Source of the DNA: Candidatus Methanoperedens sp.
GTDB taxonomy: Archaea; Halobacteriota; Methanosarcinia; Methanosarcinales; Methanoperedenaceae
DNA length: 53,190 nucleotides
Direction: 5' to 3'
Assembly (NCBI GenBank): GCA_026552855.1
Contig: JAPMTX010000141.1
Coordinates: forward strand, 1-53,190
The notes under the pieces were generated by a model. That model worked only from the letters and a program-made list of their open reading frames with translations. It was not told the origin of the DNA and made no database searches. The translations under genes were made by a program, and so were the position numbers. Below, in pieces: positions 47,139 to 53,190 of this stretch (positions are counted from its first letter, which is position 1; every line of letters begins with the position of its first letter).

Positions 47139-49478
47139 TCATCCGTTTTGTACCAGGTCCACCTGGATCTCCCTTCCTTCCATCACGTCCTCTTCTCTTA
47201 CCTGTATCGATCTGGATGTATTGGCATTTTGAATGATGTAATCCCCGGCAGGTACAGTCCCGTATTTGCTCCCCAATGTAGGGTATGGTACCCTGATCAC
47301 ATACTTGCCCCCCTCTGCTGTCGTATGCCCTGTATAGGTGAACGTCCTGCCCTGATTGGTCGTAATATAAAGTGTCGCTTTAACTTCCCCGTCAACAGAT
47401 GTTTTCCCGGAGATAGCAGCGCCAGGGACATATTCAAAGATCTTTACGTATTTTATATCCGGGTTCCTGATAGCCGTAGTTTTAGATTCATAAATGAGGC
47501 GGTAACTGCTTAATCCATCGCCATCGAAGACGTGAAGACGCGACAGCATGGTAGCGAAGAAGTTCTTATTCTCACTGTTCACGCTGCGTATCTGCGCCTC
47601 TTCTGAGGGCTCTTTTGCCCCGTAATAATCGTCCGGGTTCCTGCCCGCAAGCGCTGCGATAGACCTGAACTTAAGCTTAAGCATCTGGGCATCGGTGATA
47701 ACAAAACGGACTTTCCTTCTGTTAAGGATATCGTTCACATTCCCTTCATCTGAACCGATCAGGAAGTTCGCAGCATCCTCTATACCGGTCTGGAAATTAT
47801 TTGCGACCACAGGTCGCTCCGAGAAATACAGGATCCAGTTCCCGTAATCCCACCAGCTCATAACGCCGTACTCGGCAGGTTTATCAGGTGAGTTATAGTA
47901 ACTGGTCGGGGGCGTGTTGCCCTTCAGCCATTTAAACGACTCCTGAAGATCATTAGCCGGCACAACAATGTTATCGACAGCCATGGACTTTATGATAACG
48001 AGGTCGGGGACTGCCAGGAGGATGATCAGGAGCGAACCTATGACCAGTCCTGTATGGGCTGCTGCAGAAGGCGCTGGATCTGAACTTTTCGGTAGCTTTC
48101 TCTTCTTTTTTGTGATGACTGTTTTTCTCCCGGACGGGAATGCGCCCTGTACCCTATTGATGAAATATGCAGAGAATATTGCAATGTTCACGGCAAGAAG
48201 GTATATGAAACGCCTCTGGAGAACCGTGAGAGCCAGTACGACCAAGGTCCACACAACTAAAAACATAGCTTCAGGAGGATACTTCTCCTTTACCGTTTTC
48301 TTAATGAAATAAACGAGAGCAGGCAATGCGATAAAAAAGCTGAGTGCAAAAGCATTCCATACATTGCTAAAAGAAAAACCTATACCGGGTTGAAAAAAAA
48401 GAGGGCTAGCTTCCTGTATGGTAGCAAGTATCCCGCCGCCGAAGAGGTATACTATACTTTCTGAGGCGGACTGGTAGAATTTCGGTGAGAGGAATTCAAT
48501 CAAAACTAACATAACTGCAAATATTAAAGCAAGCAGTACGGGGTGAGACCACCATTTCTTAAAGTTCATCTTCTGCATTATTGCAAGCAGTACACACAGG
48601 AGAAAGAACAGCAACAGGAATTCGGCATGGAACAGGGACGGTAAATACGAATCAGTGTTGAACCCATCCCGGGTCAGAGCCGCCGGAGCAATAATCAGCA
48701 GAGCAATGAAAAAGGCTATACCGCCTGTCATGACAAGATAATCCGAGCTTCTGCCTGAATACATGTTGAATACAAATTGAATAAGAATGAATACGCCAAT
48801 AAGTCCTACAAAAATAGGCGCTCCGTTCCATGTGAATATTGAGAGAGCCAGCATAATGCCTGTAAGCACAGCGAACTGTGATCTTTTTAGTATGTCCATC
48901 CTGAGAGCAATGGGTATATTCTCTTTTTGCGAGCGTTTCATGGCAATAATGAAGAAGAGATAGGCAGCAGTAGAGAGCAGAGTCTCTGCAACATGGTGGT
49001 CAGGATATCCGAGGAACGAAACGTAGACATATGCCGGTGTTATTGCAAAAATGCCTGCACTGATCAGACCGACTTTCCAGTCAAAGAGCGTTTCCGCAAT
49101 AAAAAATACTACCAGTACAGCCAGTACCCCGAGAAGGGGCGGGACTACTGCAGCCACTGCCTCAACAGTGTACGCCGAAGGCTTGCCGAACCCTATTATG
49201 AGAGCGACCAGTGCTATGAACTGGTCGTATAACGGCATCCAGCCAATCTTTGACCCGAAGGGGAAGTCGATGTAAGAATCAAAAGATATGGCATCTGGAA
49301 AATGCGAAACCGTGTATAAGATGCGGCGGACATGGTAATATGTATCTGCCCCAAGAAACGTTATGCTCCCGTTCGAGAAGACAGCCGGGAAAACAGATAT
49401 CCTGACTGCCAGCGCCAGGAACAGTACAGCCATCAGCAGTTTAAATTTGTGTTTTTCCATGAACAATTGTTTAATCAT
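47139..49478 (-). CDS. aglB: AglB/STT3 oligosaccharyltransferase
   Basis: A 779-residue membrane enzyme transferring a lipid-linked oligosaccharide to Asn in N-glycosylation sequons outside the membrane. The N-terminal ~460 residues contain about 12-13 transmembrane helices, with the first-loop acidic motif GADTYYHVRR and YPDHHVAE (DXD-like). The soluble domain has the catalytic WWDYGNW and an extended beta-rich C-terminal part that may form its own domain. It uses dolichol-linked glycans, which the nucleotide-sugar cluster at 31.6-43.2 kb probably feeds. It lies upstream of the chaperone operon (about 70-base gap) and downstream of surface-protein genes on the same strand. Confidence 0.95.
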   Translation of the reverse strand: MIKQLFMEKHKFKLLMAVLFLALAVRISVFPAVFSNGSITFLGADTYYHVRRILYTVSHFPDAISFDSYIDFPFGSKIGWMPLYDQFIALVALIIGFGKPSAYTVEAVAAVVPPLLGVLAVLVVFFIAETLFDWKVGLISAGIFAITPAYVYVSFLGYPDHHVAETLLSTAAYLFFIIAMKRSQKENIPIALRMDILKRSQFAVLTGIMLALSIFTWNGAPIFVGLIGVFILIQFVFNMYSGRSSDYLVMTGGIAFFIALLIIAPAALTRDGFNTDSYLPSLFHAEFLLLFFLLCVLLAIMQKMNFKKWWSHPVLLALIFAVMLVLIEFLSPKFYQSASESIVYLFGGGILATIQEASPLFFQPGIGFSFSNVWNAFALSFFIALPALVYFIKKTVKEKYPPEAMFLVVWTLVVLALTVLQRRFIYLLAVNIAIFSAYFINRVQGAFPSGRKTVITKKKRKLPKSSDPAPSAAAHTGLVIGSLLIILLAVPDLVIIKSMAVDNIVVPANDLQESFKWLKGNTPPTSYYNSPDKPAEYGVMSWWDYGNWILYFSERPVVANNFQTGIEDAANFLIGSDEGNVNDILNRRKVRFVITDAQMLKLKFRSIAALAGRNPDDYYGAKEPSEEAQIRSVNSENKNFFATMLSRLHVFDGDGLSSYRLIYESKTTAIRNPDIKYVKIFEYVPGAAISGKTSVDGEVKATLYITTNQGRTFTYTGHTTAEGGKYVIRVPYPTLGSKYGTVPAGDYIIQNANTSRSIQVREEDVMEGREIQVDLVQNG

Positions 49479-49545
49479 GCGCTGCCTTCTTTTTGAACAG
49501 CACGTTTAAAGATGCGATGGGTATAAAAAAGTATCTACCAGTGAC

Positions 49546-49797
49546 TCATTTTGACATGAACATTTTCACCAGATATACCCCGACGCCAATAACTACCAGG
49601 CTGAATATCGCCTTGACGAGCTCGACATAGCGATAATCGAAAAGAGCCGATATGGCGCTTTGCATGCTGAAAAAGAAAGTAAACAGTGCAATAAATATCA
49701 GCGCTACCAGCATTATGACCACAGCTATGTTCACGAGCTTCTTAAAAGGATCCTCTCCAGCGCTTTTCTGCACTTCGTCAGCTCTCACTTCGTCCAT
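49546..49797 (-). CDS. Small two-helix membrane protein
   Basis: An 83-residue protein with a charged N-terminus (MDEVRADEVQKSAGEDPFKK) and two transmembrane segments (about 22-45 and 59-79). It lies between aglB and a PGF-CTERM protein gene, six bases downstream of the latter, so it is likely co-transcribed. No motif. Confidence 0.65.
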   Translation of the reverse strand: MDEVRADEVQKSAGEDPFKKLVNIAVVIMLVALIFIALFTFFFSMQSAISALFDYRYVELVKAIFSLVVIGVGVYLVKMFMSK

Positions 49798-49803
49798 TTG
49801 GTC

Positions 49804-50691
49804 TCACCTTTTACTCTTTGCTCTGATGCCGTAAACCAGCAGTATGCCTGCCAGCGCGATCGCCAGCCCGAATCCAGGTTCCCTCGGCGTAGCTACAGGT
49901 TTACCTTCCTCTATGATCACATAGGTCACAGGCGTGTTGAATTTTAGCTCGTTCAGCTTCACTTTCTCGTTCACTTTTCCGCTGACTGCCGTCTTTCCGC
50001 TCTCGATGATATTCACTGAGAAGCTGTACTCTCTATTCCTCGGTAGCACGAAGCTCACTTTGCCCCTGATACGGTTTGTGCTTTTGACCACGCCCAGCTC
50101 ATCGCTCTGGGTATAAGCAGTGTATGGATCGACCCGGGCAGTCACTTCCATAGTTAATGGCTTGGAATCGCCTCCTTGGTTGTATATCCCGGGTGATACT
50201 TCCACGACAGCGCTTGATGCATCATTGACGAATTTCGTGATGACCAGGTTCATATCGGTCAGTTTTATGTCAGCAGGCTGTCCCGGACCCGGTGTTGTCC
50301 TGACCTTCACGGGAGTAAGACTCTGAGCCAAGCTATTCCCGCCTTCCAGGACCTGCACTTCTATCTCGTAGTCTCCGGGATTGGGAACTTTAAGGGATAT
50401 GGTCGTTGAAGCCTGGGATTTGCTTTTAATGTACCCGATATCTGAATCTTTTTCTGCTACTATCAGGTTGGTTGATGGGTCTCTTACCTTTGTCCTGATA
50501 GAGAGCAGACCTGTATCTGCATCAAGGTTATTTCTGATATACGGGGTCACCGTAAGCTGTATCCCATCGTCCTGCTGGGAGGACATCACATCCACGGACG
50601 CTACTTCTACACTGCCGTACTCCTTCAGGCAGCCGCTAAATATGATACTGCCAAGGATAAATACTAAAAATAAAAAATTTGCATTTTTCAT
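49804..50691 (-). CDS. Surface protein with lipobox and PGF-CTERM anchor
   Basis: A 295-residue secreted protein. The signal peptide ends with a lipobox-like IIFSGC (Cys21), while the C-terminus carries the archaeosortase signal PGFGLAIALAGILLV followed by IRAKSKR. Between them are two beta-sandwich-like repeats, each starting with a strand of the type VASVDVMSS / KLTDMNLVITK and containing conserved phrases (IRNNLDADTGLLSIR, GIYNQGGDSKPLTMEV). I believe this is the DUF7490-type architecture seen in Methanosarcinales but cannot confirm it. Having both a lipid-attachment cysteine and a PGF-CTERM is unusual. Confidence 0.78.
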   Translation of the reverse strand: MKNANFLFLVFILGSIIFSGCLKEYGSVEVASVDVMSSQQDDGIQLTVTPYIRNNLDADTGLLSIRTKVRDPSTNLIVAEKDSDIGYIKSKSQASTTISLKVPNPGDYEIEVQVLEGGNSLAQSLTPVKVRTTPGPGQPADIKLTDMNLVITKFVNDASSAVVEVSPGIYNQGGDSKPLTMEVTARVDPYTAYTQSDELGVVKSTNRIRGKVSFVLPRNREYSFSVNIIESGKTAVSGKVNEKVKLNELKFNTPVTYVIIEEGKPVATPREPGFGLAIALAGILLVYGIRAKSKR

Positions 50692-50696
50692 TTCTG

Positions 50697-51488
50697 TTAG
50701 AGTTTTACCTTAAGCGTCAGTGTCTTTGAATCTAACTCGTGACCTTCATTATCAAGCAGCTTCACGTTTACATCGGTCTCACCATTGGGTGCGTCCTTTC
50801 GTATCGGGAGTTCGACTCCGCGTGTATATGAGGTGCCGCCCCTTGCCATTGCTTCCGTAATTGTTATTGTTTTATTGGTGCCTATTCTTTTTTCTGCTAC
50901 GTCTATAAACACCTTCAGGGAGTTCTCATCTATCGTGGTCTGCCCTTCATTTTTAACTGATAAGGTTATTGTGGCGTTCTCGCCTTTGCCTATCGTCCAT
51001 GTGGTCACTTCAGCCTCTGTGATGTTCTGTATACCTTTCACAAAACCCACGAATTGAAGCTTTGCATCTGGAAGTACTGTTGTCTGGACGGGAATAGCTT
51101 TGGTTTTTACTACAGGAGCACCTTTGTCATCCTTTCCTGATGTATAGGATAGGGTCATTGTTGTAGTGTTGCCTGCTGTCTTGAATCCTGGCGCCTGGAC
51201 TTTTGCACTGAGAGTTACCGAGGATGTACCATCTTTTGTTTTGGGGGGGACATTAACATTCCCGCCTGAGAGCACCGAGAAAGGCTCCATCGAAGCCACT
51301 TTTACAGAATCGATTGCCTCCGTGGCATTATTGGATACTCTTACGGACAGGTCAGTCTCCTTGAACTCTTTTACTGTCACCGGTGCAACGCTTACTATAA
51401 CATCATCCGGGCTAACAGGATTAATTGTCGATACGCATCCTGATATCAGGATTGCAGACATGATTAAAAAGGCAGCTATTTTTTTCAT
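50697..51488 (-). CDS. Secreted lipoprotein with Ig-like/CARDB-type domains
   Basis: A 263-residue protein with a signal peptide ending in the lipobox ILISGC (Cys18). Two beta-sandwich domains follow: about 30-140 (TDLSVRVSNNATEAIDSVKV) and 150-263 (ATITLSVKNEGQTTIDENSL), resembling the CARDB/NEW3 fold of archaeal surface proteins. Three potential N-glycosylation sequons (NAT, NTT, NKT) are present. Five bases separate it from the next gene, so these surface-protein genes form an operon. Confidence 0.75.
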   Translation of the reverse strand: MKKIAAFLIMSAILISGCVSTINPVSPDDVIVSVAPVTVKEFKETDLSVRVSNNATEAIDSVKVASMEPFSVLSGGNVNVPPKTKDGTSSVTLSAKVQAPGFKTAGNTTTMTLSYTSGKDDKGAPVVKTKAIPVQTTVLPDAKLQFVGFVKGIQNITEAEVTTWTIGKGENATITLSVKNEGQTTIDENSLKVFIDVAEKRIGTNKTITITEAMARGGTSYTRGVELPIRKDAPNGETDVNVKLLDNEGHELDSKTLTLKVKL

Positions 51489-51541
51489 TATACCACCGGC
51501 AGTTATAATAACGGATGACTATAAATAGATTTTGATTTGCT

Positions 51542-52684
51542 TCAACCTTTTTTGAGCGCCTCAGATAATGATTCCATGTACTCCTCTGATTGAGATACAC
51601 TTAATTTCCTCTCTTCAAAATTCTTTAAAACAGAACCGTAACTGAATCTTATCCCACCCTCACTGCTTTGAACATCTACAGAAATTATACCGTTCAATAT
51701 TATAAGGACGCAAATTATTATTACAGCAGCCCGGGGAAGAGATTTACTTAAAGCGATAAGGAACCATGGCACTGCCGGGATCAAATATGCGGGTTTGGAC
51801 GGATGATATATAAAAACCAGGGCATAGATGAGCAGCACTAATAAAATTAAATTAAATGAGGAATCATTTTTAGGAACCTCTCTTGCAACAATTAAGGCGA
51901 TGAAAAGCACCAGCGTTGCCGGGATACTTAATAATTGTGAGGTAATGCCGTAAAATACTTCATTAAAAAGTATTTCTCTCGGATAATACCTGAGAAATCC
52001 GAGCCCATAGGTATAGAGCACAGGAGAAAAAATTATTATTGAAGACAGGATTGATATGCCTAAAAATTTATAGATTTTTGAGGTTTCAACTTTTTGGTAC
52101 GACATCCAGTACAGCAGGGGTATCAGCAGCACCACAGAGGTTAACCTGCTGCCAATCGCAAATGCGATTGCAATACCTGCATAATTGTATTTCCCTCTGA
52201 GCACAAGATAGAATGCTAAGAGTGAGAACGCCAGGCTCCACATATAGTCCATGGTTATTGTACTGTTGATCCAGATTACCGGGGAAAATACAAATGTGAT
52301 AAGCAGAAGGGATCTGTTTCTGATGGATAACAGATTTAATATTTTTCCAAAAAGGATGACGGCAATAAAGGATACTATCATAGTAGCTGCATTTGTTGCT
52401 ATCCAGCCACCCCCAATAAGCAAAGAATTGATGGTCTCATAAAACGGCGAACCCGGAAAACGAGAGACCGTATAGATATGGTAGTAACGAAGTAAATATG
52501 CTGAGTTCACGACAGCAAGCACATCCTGGTCAGTGGGATTTACAAATGCACTAAAACCAAGACCTATAAAAGGCATTCGAGAGACCAGAAACATTAACGC
52601 CAGGTATGCTACTGCGGGAAATTTTGTCAAATCGCAATCTAAAAAGTCCTTTCTAATAAGCTTCATAGACGGCTGAAACATCAT
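51542..52684 (-). CDS. GT-C-like polytopic membrane protein
   Basis: A 380-residue protein with about ten transmembrane segments. FSAFVNPTDQD (first loop, Asp52/Asp54 region) and SRFPGSPFYE resemble the acidic first external loop and following conserved loop of GT-C glycosyltransferases that use polyprenyl-phosphate sugars. HPSKPAYLIPAVPWFLIAL lies late in the sequence. Sugar and acceptor are unknown. Placed beside aglB, surface proteins and an S-layer protein, so an outer-surface glycosylation role is likely. Start MM at 52684; a later Met (residue 7) is possible. Confidence 0.7.
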   Translation of the reverse strand: MMFQPSMKLIRKDFLDCDLTKFPAVAYLALMFLVSRMPFIGLGFSAFVNPTDQDVLAVVNSAYLLRYYHIYTVSRFPGSPFYETINSLLIGGGWIATNAATMIVSFIAVILFGKILNLLSIRNRSLLLITFVFSPVIWINSTITMDYMWSLAFSLLAFYLVLRGKYNYAGIAIAFAIGSRLTSVVLLIPLLYWMSYQKVETSKIYKFLGISILSSIIIFSPVLYTYGLGFLRYYPREILFNEVFYGITSQLLSIPATLVLFIALIVAREVPKNDSSFNLILLVLLIYALVFIYHPSKPAYLIPAVPWFLIALSKSLPRAAVIIICVLIILNGIISVDVQSSEGGIRFSYGSVLKNFEERKLSVSQSEEYMESLSEALKKG

Positions 52685-52719
52685 ACCCGTCCGTATATGT
52701 AACGCCTGTAATTAAAAAC

Positions 52720-52757
52720 TTCTAAAAAAGAAAAATACGAAGGGATTACTCCCTTCG
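52720..52757 (-). terminator. Terminator downstream of the S-layer-like gene
   Basis: On the minus strand cgaaggga-gtaa-tcccttcg (52757-52738) is a perfect 8-bp hairpin, followed by tatttttctttttt. It lies 11 bases beyond the stop of the S-layer-like gene (52768). Confidence 0.8.
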
Positions 52758-52767
52758 ATCGTCTGTT

Positions 52768-53190
52768 TTACTTTCTCTGTCTCAGAACGAGGAATGCTAC
52801 TGCGAGCAATCCAACCATTGCCAGTGCTGTTGTGAAGCCTGGCTCTCTCGGTGTTCCAGTTCCTGACGGTGTTGCTGGAGGCTTCTCGGTTCCTGTTGTC
52901 ACAGGTCCTGTTCCGGTTACTGTTGCAGTTCCTGTCACATTGGTTGGCTTAACTGTTCCAGTACCTCCGGGGCCTGTTACTGTCGGTGTCGGTGTTACTT
53001 CTCCAGAGATCTCGTAATCTACCTTGGGGTAGTATCTCAGCGTTGAGCTGTCTGCAACTCTGAACTTTATCTCGCCCATGACATCAATTGTACCGTCCCT
53101 GGTAAGGGTTATGGTCTTATCCTTGTTCTTGAGTCTGACGGCGTCTGAATCCGCATTCACCACTTCAAGGTTGCCGAATACATCGTTCAC
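52768..53190 (-). CDS. C-terminal part of an S-layer-like PGF-CTERM protein
   Basis: The last 140 codons; the gene continues beyond the window edge (no true start is visible). NDVFGNLEVVNADSD and the following VRLKNKDKTITLTRDGTI, then MGEIKFRVADSSTLRYYP, match the end of the tandem S-layer domain of Methanosarcinales surface-layer proteins. A Thr/Pro/Gly-rich linker of about 55 residues with NVT and several TGT repeats, probably glycosylated, leads to PGFTTALAMVGLLAVAFLV and a basic end: the archaeosortase-processed PGF-CTERM signal. Such proteins are usually the main cell-envelope protein and an AglB substrate. Confidence 0.87.
   Translation of the reverse strand: MNDVFGNLEVVNADSDAVRLKNKDKTITLTRDGTIDVMGEIKFRVADSSTLRYYPKVDYEISGEVTPTPTVTGPGGTGTVKPTNVTGTATVTGTGPVTTGTEKPPATPSGTGTPREPGFTTALAMVGLLAVAFLVLRQRK

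Noticed and set aside
1..53190. CRISPR array or rRNA/tRNA operon
   Set aside because: No regularly spaced direct repeats of 24-37 bases and no recognisable rRNA or tRNA sequence were found by eye; a dedicated scan could still find a short or intron-containing tRNA.

Overview
The window looks like a chromosomal segment of a methanogen-related archaeon, most likely the Methanosarcinales / Candidatus Methanoperedens (ANME-2d) neighbourhood. This is an inference from gene content. Archaeal markers are TiaS, AglB, a GfcR-type regulator, form III RuBisCO with ribose-1,5-bisphosphate isomerase, an HdrA-MvhD fusion beside a polyferredoxin, a cobyric acid synthase, an S-layer-like C-terminus and PGF-CTERM anchors. 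Promoters show archaeal TATA boxes (a recurrent ctatttaaa core). I recognised no rRNA, tRNA or CRISPR array.

Layout. 0-2.4 kb: toxin-antitoxin debris (UPF0175 / frameshifted PIN / UPF0175) and an SDR oxidoreductase. 2.5-9.9 kb: a metallo-beta-lactamase hydrolase, then a tight run gfcR - membrane hydrolase - cbiP - R15P isomerase, a PrsW-like protease, and RuBisCO behind its own XRE-type regulator. The isomerase and RuBisCO are two of the three steps of the archaeal AMP/nucleoside-ribose salvage route. 11.9-18.1 kb: tiaS and nadE (convergent, overlapping), an AbrB-like mini-gene, then the hdrA/mvhD-polyferredoxin electron-transfer pair. 18-23.2 kb: small membrane proteins and aspartokinase. 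23.3-26.6 kb: a visibly AT-rich island carrying a ribbon-helix-helix plus NYN-nuclease pair. 26.7-29.5 kb: a TIM-barrel isomerase, a solo IS605-type TnpB element and two copies of a repeated hairpin whose third, diverged copy lies at 14.0 kb. 29.7-43.3 kb: an HD phosphohydrolase followed by a large nucleotide-sugar block. It encodes a CDP-paratose-type epimerase, UDP-glucuronate decarboxylase, a sugar nucleotidyltransferase, ManC and UDP-glucose dehydrogenase on the minus strand, and a GlmU-like enzyme, GlmS, GlmM and a second GlmU-like enzyme on the plus strand. Together these can feed UDP-GlcNAc, UDP-GlcA/UDP-xylose and GDP-mannose to glycosylation. 43.3-53.2 kb (minus strand): an unusual chaperone operon, the oligosaccharyltransferase AglB, lipobox and PGF-CTERM surface proteins, a GT-C-like membrane protein and the end of an S-layer-like protein.

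The most striking novelty is the operon at 43290-47066. A GrpE-like protein with an extra C-terminal coiled coil precedes an Hsp70 whose helical lid is replaced by a ubiquitin-like domain. That gene overlaps one for a protein with three J-like segments, none with a canonical HPD motif. The second is a set of three genes (2586, 11708 and 36337) whose reading frames continue upstream of any ATG/GTG/TTG to an ATA codon preceded by a Shine-Dalgarno-like sequence. This suggests AUA initiation, or alternatively sequence error. The third is the covarying repeated hairpin family.
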